Shown: piece after piece, positions 16,012 to 22,961 of the stretch
How the letters are laid out: each line of letters begins with the position of its first letter
How positions within the stretch are numbered: the first letter of the stretch is position 1
Source of the DNA: Acinetobacter lwoffii
GTDB lineage: Bacteria; Pseudomonadota; Gammaproteobacteria; Pseudomonadales; Moraxellaceae
Direction: 5' to 3'
Length of the DNA: 35,854 nt
Assembly: GCF_002321025.1 (NCBI RefSeq)
Contig: NZ_DCLL01000061.1
Coordinates: 69,860-105,713 of the forward strand
Made by a program: the position numbers and the translations under genes
Notes under the pieces: generated by a model
What the model was told of the DNA's origin: nothing
What the model saw: only the letters and a program-made list of their open reading frames with translations
Database searches by the model: none

Positions 16012-17427
16012 ATGAGCATGGCGAACAAGGTCCTTCAACTCATACAAGAAAGTGGCGCAAAATGGGTCGATTTTCGCTTTACTGATACCAAGGGTAAAGA
16101 GCAACACGTCACTTACCCAGCAGACAGTATTGATGAAGATACATTTGAAGACGGCAAAATGTTTGACGGTTCTTCAATTGCAGGTTGGAAAGGCATCGAA
16201 GCATCGGACATGATTTTACGTCCGGATGCGGCAACAGGTTTTATCGACCCGTTCTTTGCAGAGCCAACAGTTGTTGTAACTTGTGACGTAATCGAGCCAT
16301 CAACTGGTCAAGGTTATGATCGTGACCCACGTTCGATTGCGCGCCGTGCAGAAGAATATTTGAAATCTACCGGTATCGGTGACACTGCATTCTTTGGCCC
16401 AGAACCAGAATTCTTCGTATTTGACGAAGTAAAATGGGAAATCGACATGTCTGGCGCGCGCCATACATTGATCGCTGAAGAAGCTGCTTGGTCAACTAAC
16501 AAAGACTACGAAGGCGGTAACTCTGGTCACCGTCCACGCGTAAAAGGCGGTTACTTCCCAGTTCCTCCTGTAGATTCTTCACATGACATGCGTGCAGACA
16601 TGTGTGCGCGTATCGAAGACATCATGGGTCCAGGTCGTGTAGAAGTACATCACCACGAAGTTGCTTCTTGCCAGTTAGAAATTGGTGTGAGCTTCAACAC
16701 TATGGTGCGTAAAGCAGACGAAGTTCAACAGTTCAAATATGCGGTTTGGAACGTTGCGCATCAATATGCAAAAACAGCAACCTTTATGCCTAAACCAATG
16801 GTTGGCGATAATGGTTCTGGTATGCACGTGCATATGTCGATCTCTAAAGACGGCAAAAACCTGTTTGCAGGTGATGAATATGCAGGCCTTTCAGAAATGG
16901 CGTTGTACTTCATCGGTGGTGTAATTAAACATGCTCGTTCTTTAAATGCGATTACTAACCCTTCTACAAACTCGTACAAGCGTTTGGTTCCACATTTCGA
17001 AGCACCGATTATGCTTGCTTACTCAGCGCGTAACCGTTCTGCATCTATCCGTATTCCTTACGTGTCTAGCCCGAAAGGCAAGCGTATTGAAGCACGTTTC
17101 CCAGATCCAATGATGAACCCGTACCTAGGTTTCGCGGCATTGTTGATGGCTGGTCTTGACGGTATCCAAAACAAGATCCACCCGGGTGAAGCTGCTGACA
17201 AGAACTTGTACGATCTTCCACCGGAAGAAGAAGCGAAAATCCCTACAGTGGCGCATAGCCTGGATATGGCGCTTGAAGCACTTCAAGCGGATCATGATTA
17301 CCTGTTAAAAGGTGGCGTGTTCACGAAAGAAATGCTTGATGCCTACATCGAGCTTAAAACTGAAGAAGTTCGTCGTCTTAACACGACTACTCACCCAGTT
17401 GAATTTGATATGTACTACAGCTTGTAA
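16012..17427 (+). CDS. glnA: Glutamine synthetase, type I
   Basis: 471 residues from the ATG at 16012; the ATG at 16018 would give 469, the E. coli length. GGAG at 16004-16007 serves either. It makes glutamine from glutamate, ammonia and ATP, as a dodecamer in the cytoplasm. The N-terminal FRFTDTKGKEQHVT, the ATP-site segment KPMVGDNGSGMHVHMS and the adenylylation site Tyr400 in NLYDLPPEE are all clear. This is the GSI-beta form, controlled by GlnE adenylylation. Expression should follow nitrogen limitation through the sigma-54 promoter and NtrC sites upstream. It is followed by a strong terminator and is not next to ntrBC. Confidence 0.97.
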   Translation: MSMANKVLQLIQESGAKWVDFRFTDTKGKEQHVTYPADSIDEDTFEDGKMFDGSSIAGWKGIEASDMILRPDAATGFIDPFFAEPTVVVTCDVIEPSTGQGYDRDPRSIARRAEEYLKSTGIGDTAFFGPEPEFFVFDEVKWEIDMSGARHTLIAEEAAWSTNKDYEGGNSGHRPRVKGGYFPVPPVDSSHDMRADMCARIEDIMGPGRVEVHHHEVASCQLEIGVSFNTMVRKADEVQQFKYAVWNVAHQYAKTATFMPKPMVGDNGSGMHVHMSISKDGKNLFAGDEYAGLSEMALYFIGGVIKHARSLNAITNPSTNSYKRLVPHFEAPIMLAYSARNRSASIRIPYVSSPKGKRIEARFPDPMMNPYLGFAALLMAGLDGIQNKIHPGEAADKNLYDLPPEEEAKIPTVAHSLDMALEALQADHDYLLKGGVFTKEMLDAYIELKTEEVRRLNTTTHPVEFDMYYSL

Positions 17428-17450
17428 TTCATCACGAATTAAAGCAAAGA

Positions 17451-17477
17451 AAACCCGCGCATGTCGCGGGTTTTTTT
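17451..17477 (+). terminator. Rho-independent terminator of glnA
   Basis: Perfect 9-bp stem AAACCCGCG / CGCGGGTTT with a 5-base loop and seven T. Confidence 0.92.
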
Positions 17478-17517
17478 GTATCATCTATTTATAATTTTAA
17501 ATGATTGATGGGCTTAA

Positions 17518-17793
17518 ATGGCACAACGTAAAAAGCACACCAGCTTTTATCCATGGATTGATCCAAAAGATCATGACAAAGGTTTTAAGTTGAACTTCTC
17601 TGAAGTGACTTATCTTGAAGTGGGGCGGACTTCCGAGGGTTATAAGCAGGCTCAATTTGTGGCGCTGAAAAATCCTGAAATGGCGCTGGATTATGCTTAT
17701 CCAGAATCATTTTATTTGAGTACTGAAGGTTTTATTTTAATTAAAACCCCACAAGGCAAATATGAAATCATTGCAAAAACAGATAACTGTTAA
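17518..17793 (+). CDS. Small conserved-looking protein of unknown function
   Basis: 91 residues, no signal peptide or membrane segment, no motif I recognise. It has a plausible mixed alpha/beta composition, and codon use is like its neighbours. The stop is two bases before the ubiC ATG (TAA-TA-ATG), so translation of ubiC is probably coupled to it and the three genes 17518-19186 form one operon. A link to ubiquinone synthesis is suggested only by this position. The ribosome-binding site is weak. Confidence 0.7.
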   Translation: MAQRKKHTSFYPWIDPKDHDKGFKLNFSEVTYLEVGRTSEGYKQAQFVALKNPEMALDYAYPESFYLSTEGFILIKTPQGKYEIIAKTDNC

Positions 17794-17795
17794 TA

Positions 17796-18302
17796 ATGAA
17801 TAGTCGTTCTAGAAATCAAAATCAGCGTGTGTTGCTGTCAACTCTGCCTGTTGAGTTAAAACCGTGGCTGTATGCATCGGGTTCACTCACGCAACAACTG
17901 ACCGATTTGGCGCAAGGACAATTCCATGTCGAGCCAATTCAAGAGCATTTTCAGCGTTTAAGCTTTGCCAATGCCAAATGGATGCAGATGTCACATCAGC
18001 ATACTTCCTGGGTGCGTGAAAGTTATCTCTACGGCTCGGAACAGTCTCCTTGGGTGAAAGCCAAAAGCATCTTTCCGATTTTAAGCCTGCAAAAAAAAGC
18101 CCGAATTTTTCAGCATATTGGCACCAAACCGATTGGCTGGTTTCTGTTTCAGCGCACTAATCCACTGTGCCAGCGCCGGGTGGTACTTTTAGATGAGGGC
18201 TGGACCCGTCAGAGCTGCTATACTTGGCACGGCTGTAAATTTATCGTACAAGAAACATTTTTACCGGCATTTGAACACTTTATACAAAATTCACGGGCTT
18301 GA
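17796..18302 (+). CDS. ubiC: Chorismate lyase
   Basis: 168 residues, standard length. It removes pyruvate from chorismate to give 4-hydroxybenzoate, the first committed step of ubiquinone synthesis, in the cytoplasm. The family segments WVRESYLYG (with the conserved Arg and Gly) and GTKPIGWFLFQ, and the C-terminal QETFLP with the catalytic Glu, are present. Sequence similarity in this family is low, but the immediate ubiA neighbour confirms the call. The stop is five bases before the ubiA ATG. Confidence 0.92.
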   Translation: MNSRSRNQNQRVLLSTLPVELKPWLYASGSLTQQLTDLAQGQFHVEPIQEHFQRLSFANAKWMQMSHQHTSWVRESYLYGSEQSPWVKAKSIFPILSLQKKARIFQHIGTKPIGWFLFQRTNPLCQRRVVLLDEGWTRQSCYTWHGCKFIVQETFLPAFEHFIQNSRA

Positions 18303-18307
18303 TTTTT

Positions 18308-19186
18308 ATGGCAACCGCACAAGCAATCACCTGGCGTGAGCGTCTTAGCGCCTATTATTATCTTTGTCGTTTTGATAAACCGATTGGGACTGAACTGGTT
18401 TTTTGGCCTACCATGTGGGCGCTGTGGATTGCAGCTCAGGGAATGCCACGTATTGAAATTTTAATTCCCATGATTTTGGGTGTGATTTTTATGCGGGCGG
18501 CAGGCTGTGCCATTAATGATTTTGCTGACCGTAAAGTCGATGCACATGTGGAGCGTACTAAAAACCGTCCGCTAGCGACTGGGATTATCAGTGCCAAAGA
18601 AGCTGTGATGGTATTTCTGGTTTTGGTGTCTGCCAGTGCCTGCCTACTATTTTTTCTGCCAATCGAAACTTTTTACTGGTCATTTGGGGCTTTATTTTTA
18701 GCGTTTATTTATCCTTTTATGAAGCGCTATACCCATTTACCTCAAGTCTTTTTGGGTGCAGCATTTTCCTGGTCGATTCCGATGGCTTATACCGCAGTTG
18801 GACAAACGCCGGATTTAACCTGCTGGCTTCTATATTTTGGTAATCTGGCCTGGACCGTAGCCTATGATACCCAATATGCAATTGCAGATCGTGAATACGA
18901 TTTAAAGATTGGGGTGAAATCAACCGCGATCTTATTTGGTCGATATGATATTCAGATCATTAGCGCTTTGCAGGCCATTAGTATTCTTTTGATTGCTGTA
19001 GCACTTTGGCTAGAAAATTTACTGATTCCATTTGGTTTGGCTGCATTAATTGTTGTCGCTCTCGATTTTATTTACCAATGGTTTAAAACTCGAGATAAAA
19101 ATCCACATTTGTGTTTCTGGGCGTTTAGGCATAACCGCTGGATTGGACTGATTATTTTTGCAGGAATACTACTGGCTTTGAGGTAG
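18308..19186 (+). CDS. ubiA: 4-hydroxybenzoate octaprenyltransferase
   Basis: 292 residues from the ATG at 18308; an upstream TTG overlaps the ubiC stop and is less likely. Inner-membrane UbiA prenyltransferase with about eight or nine membrane helices. The two aspartate-rich motifs for Mg-diphosphate binding are NDFADRKVDAHVERT (first) and AIADREYDLKIG (second). It attaches the polyprenyl tail to 4-hydroxybenzoate made by the neighbouring UbiC. A terminator follows at 19208-19232. Confidence 0.95.
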   Translation: MATAQAITWRERLSAYYYLCRFDKPIGTELVFWPTMWALWIAAQGMPRIEILIPMILGVIFMRAAGCAINDFADRKVDAHVERTKNRPLATGIISAKEAVMVFLVLVSASACLLFFLPIETFYWSFGALFLAFIYPFMKRYTHLPQVFLGAAFSWSIPMAYTAVGQTPDLTCWLLYFGNLAWTVAYDTQYAIADREYDLKIGVKSTAILFGRYDIQIISALQAISILLIAVALWLENLLIPFGLAALIVVALDFIYQWFKTRDKNPHLCFWAFRHNRWIGLIIFAGILLALR

Positions 19187-19207
19187 TGACTGTCTATCGA
19201 CTGAGAA

Positions 19208-19232
19208 AAAAGCGTCCTATAAGGATGCTTTT
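19208..19232 (+). terminator. Rho-independent terminator of the ubiCA operon
   Basis: AAAAGCGTCC / GGATGCTTTT stem (one G-U wobble) with a 5-base loop and a short T run. Confidence 0.75.
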
Positions 19233-19254
19233 GTTATTGCCTAATCTATAAGGC

Positions 19255-19282
19255 TTGAGCTATGACTTTATTTTGTTATATT
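19255..19282 (+). promoter_or_regulatory. Sigma-70 promoter of the small membrane protein gene
   Basis: TTGAGC, 16-base spacer, TATATT, about 40 bases before the ATG at 19323. Confidence 0.5.
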
Positions 19283-19322
19283 GGGCAGTGTAATTAAATG
19301 ACGAAATTAAAGCAGGTTTGTT

Positions 19323-19586
19323 ATGTCCGAGCAGTCACAGCCCCGCAGTGTCAAAAAGCTATTGATCTTCGGTACGCTTGCACTTTGTATTCCGGTATTT
19401 TTAATTAGTATGGCATTTCTTGCAGTGAATAGTGATGCTAAAAATCAGGAAAAATACAAGCAGCAGCAGGCAGATATGATTGCGCGTATTGAAGCACGAG
19501 AAGCTGCGGAAAAGCTCAAAGCAGAGCAGGATGTTAAGGCAGATTCAACTCAAGCTGCGTCTGAAAGTAGTGCAACAGCACCTTAA
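19323..19586 (+). CDS. Small single-pass membrane protein with charged helical tail
   Basis: 87 residues. One membrane helix at about 12-34 (LLIFGTLALCIPVFLISMAFLAV) is preceded by positive charges. A Lys/Glu/Gln/Ala-rich helical tail follows (about 38-72), probably a coiled coil, and then a Ser/Ala end. The expected orientation is N-in with the tail in the periplasm. Family unknown. It converges on a decayed piece of a DUF2726 gene whose stop lies one base after its own. A related but decayed copy of its last 40 codons lies at 20956-21075, next to an intact DUF2726 gene. Confidence 0.75.
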   Translation: MSEQSQPRSVKKLLIFGTLALCIPVFLISMAFLAVNSDAKNQEKYKQQQADMIARIEAREAAEKLKAEQDVKADSTQAASESSATAP

Positions 19587-19635
19587 TCTATCTAGAATCC
19601 CTTTGCACTTGTCTAATACTGCAAATGTCTGTGTA
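19491..19635 (+). repeat. Diverged direct repeat, copy A (left of the DAP dehydrogenase gene)
   Basis: Aligns without gaps to 20980-21124. It contains the last 32 codons of the small membrane protein gene and the reverse-strand tail of a DUF2726 gene. The two copies start 1,489 bases apart. In the 49 bases after the stop codon about three quarters of positions agree by eye. Confidence 0.8.
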
Positions 19636-19668
19636 GTAGATAGTTGCATGGGTTTCTGCAAACGATGA
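19588..19668 (-). pseudogene. Remnant of the C-terminal end of a DUF2726 gene
   Basis: On the minus strand this encodes about 26 residues ending YYTDICSIRQVQRDSR and a TAG. The intact DUF2726 protein at 21077-21520 ends RYTQIPTIRQLQRDLR. Twelve of 26 residues agree. No start codon or upstream part remains. Confidence 0.75.
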
Positions 19669-19724
19669 TTTGACTGTAGATATTCGATACTTAGTAATTA
19701 GGCAAGCCGTATTCTAGAATGGAA

Positions 19725-19762
19725 AAATATAGCCACCCATCATCCGATCGGTGGCTATATTT
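19725..19762 (-). terminator. Rho-independent terminator of the DAP dehydrogenase gene
   Basis: Perfect 13-bp stem (AAATATAGCCACC / GGTGGCTATATTT) with a 12-base loop, running into TTTTT on the minus strand. Confidence 0.88.
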
Positions 19763-19770
19763 AAATCATC

Positions 19771-20760
19771 TTAAAGCAATTCTTTGCGCAATTGTTCTGA
19801 AGATTTAATTGAAAGTAGGGCAGGTGCTACATCTAGGGCTGTTTTAGCACCATATTGCTGAGTTTGATTCAGACGGTAGCAGGCACGGGCATAAGCCACT
19901 AGAACACTTGCAGTAAACTCTGGATTGCTATTCAGCTTTAAAGAAAACTCAATCACCTGTTTTTGTGCATCACTGGTATTACCACTACGAATGACAAAAC
20001 CGCCATGTGGCATATCTTGGTGATCTTTCAGTAAAGTTTCCTCACTGATAAAATTCACAGTCGTATTATAATCTGCAAAATAATCAGGCATGCTGACAAT
20101 GGTTTGTTCAACTGTTGCTGCATCAGCTCCTTGTTCCAAGACCACATAACAGTCACGATGATGTTTATCTTTGGTGCTTAACTCAGGTCGTGCGCCACTG
20201 CGGACTTGTTCAATAGCATCAGTGGATGGAATAGTATATTGCACACCGGCTTTTACACCCGGTACACGGCGGATCGCATCTGAATGGCCTTGACTTAAGC
20301 CTTTACCCCAAAAGGTATAAGTTTCGCCATCTGGTAATAGCGCTTCACCAAATAAACGGTTAATCGAGAACATGCCAGGATCCCAGCCAATAGAAATCAT
20401 GGCTGTTTTTTTGTTAGCAAGGGCGGGTGCATCGACTGCAGCATAGTATTCCGGAATACGTGCATGCGTATCAAAACTATCTACAGTATTGAATTTACTT
20501 GCAAAGATAGGCGCCTGTTGTGGCAAGTCATCTTTAGAGCCGCCACAAAGAATCAGCACATCAATTTTATCGCTAAACTCATTTAATAGTGCATCCATGC
20601 TATACACTTGAGTTTCTGCAAAGCAAGGAGAGACGCTGCTTGGTGAGCGGCGAGTAAAAATACCGACAAGCTGCATATCAGGATTTTTCTGGATGGCAGT
20701 TTCAACACCGCGGCCAAGATTACCGTAACCCGCGATACCAATACGAATAGAATTTTGCAT
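19771..20760 (-). CDS. ddh: meso-diaminopimelate D-dehydrogenase
   Basis: 329 residues from the ATG at 20760. The frame is open upstream to a TTG at 20805 and beyond, but that part is hydrophobic and unlike the family. Ddh reductively aminates L-tetrahydrodipicolinate to meso-DAP with NADPH in one step. The N-terminal NADP-binding IAGYGNLGRG is followed by an arginine pair (FTRR) that fits NADP preference. The substrate region DSFDTHARIPEY, MISIGWDPGMFS and GLSQGHSDAIRRVPGV are hallmark Ddh segments. Most gammaproteobacteria use only the succinylase route, so this gene may be acquired. It is flanked by decayed duplicates of its neighbours. It has its own promoter and terminator. Confidence 0.92.
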   Translation of the reverse strand: MQNSIRIGIAGYGNLGRGVETAIQKNPDMQLVGIFTRRSPSSVSPCFAETQVYSMDALLNEFSDKIDVLILCGGSKDDLPQQAPIFASKFNTVDSFDTHARIPEYYAAVDAPALANKKTAMISIGWDPGMFSINRLFGEALLPDGETYTFWGKGLSQGHSDAIRRVPGVKAGVQYTIPSTDAIEQVRSGARPELSTKDKHHRDCYVVLEQGADAATVEQTIVSMPDYFADYNTTVNFISEETLLKDHQDMPHGGFVIRSGNTSDAQKQVIEFSLKLNSNPEFTASVLVAYARACYRLNQTQQYGAKTALDVAPALLSIKSSEQLRKELL

Positions 20761-20868
20761 AAATAAACGATCACTGAATAAAAAAACAACGCCAAAAATA
20801 AGCAAGGTGATGATGGCCAGAAATGGAACAGGCCAATCAGGTCATCTGACTTATATTTTGTTTTCGAA

Positions 20869-20910
20869 AGGATTATAGAGCGATAACTTAAACTTTATCA
20901 CCCTAATCCT
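20869..20910 (-). promoter_or_regulatory. Promoter and dyad upstream of the DAP dehydrogenase gene
   Basis: On the minus strand GTGATA (plus positions 20896-20901) is followed after 18 bases by a perfect TATAAT (20872-20877). An inverted repeat AGGATTA (20869-20875) / TAATCCT (20904-20910) brackets the promoter, with an inner GATAA / TTATC pair. It could be an operator. The leader to the ATG at 20760 is about 105 bases. Confidence 0.55.
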
Positions 20911-20955
20911 ACAGAAAGGCAGGTTTAACTGAGAATGCTTGTGATGAGACGCTAA

Positions 20956-21075
20956 ATTGGACGAAGATTGGCTAATTTTGAAGCACTAAAAGCTAACGAG
21001 AAATTAAAAGCGGAGCAGGAGGCTTTGATCAATCCAATTCAAGCTGCACCGGAAAGTACCGCAATTGCAGCTTAA
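20956..21075 (+). pseudogene. Remnant of a second small-membrane-protein gene (last 40 codons)
   Basis: An open frame without a start codon. Its last 31 residues align without gaps to the end of the intact protein at 19323-19586, with 17 identical residues (for example EKLKAEQ and the final QAA.ES). The upstream membrane-helix part is missing and a TAA precedes the fragment. It ends one base before the stop of the convergent DUF2726 gene. Confidence 0.78.
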
Positions 21076-21124
21076 CTTATCTTAAATCCCTTTGCAGTTG
21101 TCTGATAGTCGGAATTTGAGTGTA
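20980..21124 (+). repeat. Diverged direct repeat, copy B (right of the DAP dehydrogenase gene)
   Basis: Partner of 19491-19635. Here the DUF2726 side is intact and the membrane-protein side is decayed, the mirror of copy A. The one-base gap between the two convergent stop codons is kept in both copies. Confidence 0.8.
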
Positions 21125-21520
21125 TCGAATCACGGTATAGCCTGCTGCAATCAGCATCGCATCGCGTTCAGCATCTTCCTGCTCTTTACCAATATGGCTC
21201 GGATCATCCAGTTCGACAATCGCCACTACATTATATTCACGATCAAGTACGACGAAGTCTGTGACTTTACGATTAAATTGATTACGCATTTTCATCTGAT
21301 CGTGCGTGATCAAAGCGCTAAACGCGACTTGTGCCAGAATGTGATGATGAGGAAAGGCATCTTTCAGACGTGTAAACATCCTGCTTTCAAAAGCAGTAAT
21401 GACGCGCTTGGGATAGAATTTCTTTTGACGGGTGAAGAGATGCGGAAAGAGCAGGCAAACTAATGCAAAAGTTGCCAGGCAGCCAATCACAAAAAATATA
21501 AACTGACTCAAATTAAACAC
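21077..21520 (-). CDS. DUF2726 family membrane-anchored nuclease-like protein
   Basis: 147 residues. An N-terminal membrane helix (about 5-25) is followed by a soluble domain of the DUF2726 family. KVTDFVVLDREYNVVAIVELDD (85-106) has the D...E-x-D pattern of a PD-(D/E)XK nuclease-like core, with Asp88, Glu103 and Asp105. The helix that follows (EQEDAERDAMLIAAGY) is also typical of DUF2726. Nuclease activity has not been shown for the family as far as I know. The start is a GTG at 21520 without a clear ribosome-binding site. It converges on a remnant of the small membrane protein gene. The first tRNA-Asn transcription unit reads toward it. Confidence 0.8.
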   Translation of the reverse strand: MFNLSQFIFFVIGCLATFALVCLLFPHLFTRQKKFYPKRVITAFESRMFTRLKDAFPHHHILAQVAFSALITHDQMKMRNQFNRKVTDFVVLDREYNVVAIVELDDPSHIGKEQEDAERDAMLIAAGYTVIRYTQIPTIRQLQRDLR

Positions 21521-21540
21521 AGATCACAAAAGGGGAGAAT

Positions 21541-21570
21541 AAAAAAACCCACTTCGCAATGAGTGGGTTT
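21541..21570 (-). terminator. Terminator of tRNA-Asn pair 1
   Basis: Perfect stem AAACCCACT / AGTGGGTTT, then seven T on the minus strand. Copied almost exactly at 21990-22019. Confidence 0.9.
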
Positions 21571-21581
21571 CTTCAGAATCT

Positions 21582-21657
21582 TGGCTCTCCCACCTGGGCT
21601 CGAACCAGGGACCTGCGGATTAACAGTCCGTCGCTCTACCGACTGAGCTATGGGAGA
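21582..21657 (-). tRNA. tRNA-Asn (GTT), copy 1
   Basis: 76 bases with encoded CCA. The anticodon GTT lies at 21622-21624 in GGACTGTTAATCC. Acceptor stem TCTCCCA / TGGGAGA with discriminator G, and the standard TGGTTCGAGCC T arm. Second gene of a two-gene unit. Confidence 0.97.
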
Positions 21658-21663
21658 ATAGAT

Positions 21664-21739
21664 TGGCTCTCCAACCTGGGCTCGAACCAGGGACCTGCGG
21701 ATTAACAGTCCGTCGCTCTACCGACTGAGCTATTGGAGA
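21664..21739 (-). tRNA. tRNA-Asn (GTT), copy 2
   Basis: 76 bases with encoded CCA and anticodon GTT at 21704-21706. Acceptor stem TCTCCAA / TTGGAGA, differing from copy 1 at one pair with both bases changed. First gene of the unit, six bases from copy 1. Confidence 0.97.
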
Positions 21740-21750
21740 ATCTGACAGCG

Positions 21751-21778
21751 ATTATAGAGAGATTTGAAAAGGGGTCAA
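21751..21778 (-). promoter_or_regulatory. Sigma-70 promoter of tRNA-Asn pair 1
   Basis: Minus-strand TTGACC (21773-21778), 16-base spacer, perfect TATAAT (21751-21756), about 10 bases before the tRNA. The segment after the -10 starts with CGCTG, as in stringently controlled promoters. Confidence 0.82.
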
Positions 21779-21989
21779 GGCACTTTTAGAAAAAAGCAGC
21801 ATAAATTGAATCAAGTGTTTTAAAAATAGTCGAAAAGGTTTGTAGTTCAAACTGTTATGTTTATGTAAACCGGCCCTAACAGCAAAATCGTGATCAGCCT
21901 TAATTTTGATAAGTGATCTGGAGCATAAGAAATGAGCGGTTGATCGCGCATATAAATCAATATGATCTCAATTTAAAAAATACAGCTAT

Positions 21990-22019
21990 AAAAAAACCCA
22001 CTTCGCAATGAGTGGGTTT
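21990..22019 (-). terminator. Terminator of tRNA-Asn pair 2
   Basis: Same stem as at 21541-21570 (AAACCCACT / AGTGGGTTT) with a T run on the minus strand. Confidence 0.9.
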
Positions 22020-22030
22020 CTTCAGAATTT

Positions 22031-22106
22031 TGGCTCTTCCACCTGGGCTCGAACCAGGGACCTGCGGATTAACAGTCCGTCGCTCTACCGACTGAGCTAT
22101 GGAAGA
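22031..22106 (-). tRNA. tRNA-Asn (GTT), copy 3
   Basis: 76 bases, encoded CCA, anticodon GTT at 22071-22073. Acceptor stem TCTTCCA / TGGAAGA: compared with copy 1 the fourth pair is U-A instead of C-G. Confidence 0.97.
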
Positions 22107-22111
22107 ATAGA

Positions 22112-22187
22112 TGGCTCTCCAACCTGGGCTCGAACCAGGGACCTGCGGATTAACAGTCCGTCGCTCTACCGACTGAGCTATTGGAGA
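22112..22187 (-). tRNA. tRNA-Asn (GTT), copy 4
   Basis: 76 bases, encoded CCA, anticodon GTT at 22152-22154. Acceptor stem TCTCCAA / TTGGAGA, the same as copy 2. First gene of its unit. Confidence 0.97.
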
Positions 22188-22198
22188 ATCTGATCGGC

Positions 22199-22227
22199 AT
22201 TTTAGGGATGAATAACCAGGTCGTCAA
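22199..22227 (-). promoter_or_regulatory. Sigma-70 promoter of tRNA-Asn pair 2
   Basis: Minus-strand TTGACG, 17-base spacer, TAAAAT, placed as in pair 1. Confidence 0.75.
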
Positions 22228-22287
22228 TCAATTAATGTAAAGAAATGAATTGTTTGCTTTATTAATATTCATTTAGTGCCTAAAAAT

Positions 22288-22317
22288 AAAAAAATCACCC
22301 GAAATGGGTGATTTTTT
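22288..22317 (-). terminator. Rho-independent terminator of sodB
   Basis: Stem ATCACCC / GGGTGAT, extended by A-T pairs, with a 5-base loop and a long T run in either direction. Confidence 0.88.
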
Positions 22318-22334
22318 AGCAAAGAAATAAAGAA

Positions 22335-22961
22335 TTATTTCTCAACACCTGCAGGTTGACCTGCATATTTCGCATTTGCATAATCCCAGTTTACTAGGCT
22401 TTCTAGGAAAGTAGAGATGTACTTAGGACGAGCATTACGGAAATCGATGTAGTAAGCGTGTTCCCAAACGTCAATCGTCAACACTGCAATTTTACCGTGC
22501 GCCATTGGTGTATCAGCATTTGAAGTTTTCATGATAGAAAGCTGACCGTTTACTTCGTCAGCCACTAACCAAGCCCAACCTGAACCAAATTGAGTGGTTG
22601 CAGCAGCAGCAAATTCTTCAGCAAATTTTTCATAAGAACCGAAAGCTTCGTCAATTTTTGCAGCCAAAGTACCAGTTGCTTTACCGCCGCCGTTTTTAGC
22701 CATACAGTTCCAGTAGAACGTGTGGTTCCAAACTTGAGCCGCGTTATTGAAAACACCTGCTTTAGAAGCATCACCAGCAGTTGCTGTAATAATTTCTTCT
22801 AGAGTTTTGCCTTCTAGCTCAGTACCAGCGATCAGGTTATTCAGGTTAACCACATATGTATTGTGGTGTTTGTCGTGATGGTATTCTAAAGTTTCTTTGC
22901 TGATGTGTGGAGCAAGATCTTCGTAGCCGTAAGGTAATGCTGGTAAAGTAATGGTTGTCAT
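22335..22961 (-). CDS. sodB: Iron superoxide dismutase
   Basis: 208 residues from the ATG at 22961 (MTTITLPALPYGYEDL), with AGGAA about eight bases upstream; the longer frame lacks support. It converts superoxide to oxygen and hydrogen peroxide in the cytoplasm. Metal ligands are His28 (in EYHHDKHH), His80 (WNHTFYW), Asp164 and His168 (DVWEHAYYID). AAQVWNHTFYW and the length are typical of the Fe form rather than the Mn form. Single gene with its own terminator. Confidence 0.96.
   Translation of the reverse strand: MTTITLPALPYGYEDLAPHISKETLEYHHDKHHNTYVVNLNNLIAGTELEGKTLEEIITATAGDASKAGVFNNAAQVWNHTFYWNCMAKNGGGKATGTLAAKIDEAFGSYEKFAEEFAAAATTQFGSGWAWLVADEVNGQLSIMKTSNADTPMAHGKIAVLTIDVWEHAYYIDFRNARPKYISTFLESLVNWDYANAKYAGQPAGVEK

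Larger units (their letters stand above)
21541..21740 (-). repeat. Duplicated tRNA-Asn pair unit, copy 1
   Basis: Terminator plus two tRNA-Asn genes. The same arrangement recurs at 21990-22188, about 450 bases away in the same orientation, with only a few base differences. The 249-base spacer (21741-21989) holds the promoter of this unit and no gene. Confidence 0.9.
21990..22188 (-). repeat. Duplicated tRNA-Asn pair unit, copy 2
   Basis: Second copy of the unit at 21541-21740: terminator, tRNA, tRNA. The promoter differs more than the tRNA part. Confidence 0.9.

Noticed and set aside
21541..22188. tRNA-Asn repeats as attachment sites of an integrated element
   Set aside because: No integrase or foreign genes lie between the repeats. 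The spacer is 249 bases and non-coding, so simple tandem duplication explains it.
22008..22193. 61-codon plus-strand ORF over tRNA-Asn copies 3 and 4
   Set aside because: It is the antisense reading of two tRNA genes, a well-known false protein (TWARTRDLRINSPSLYRLSY repeats) in databases.
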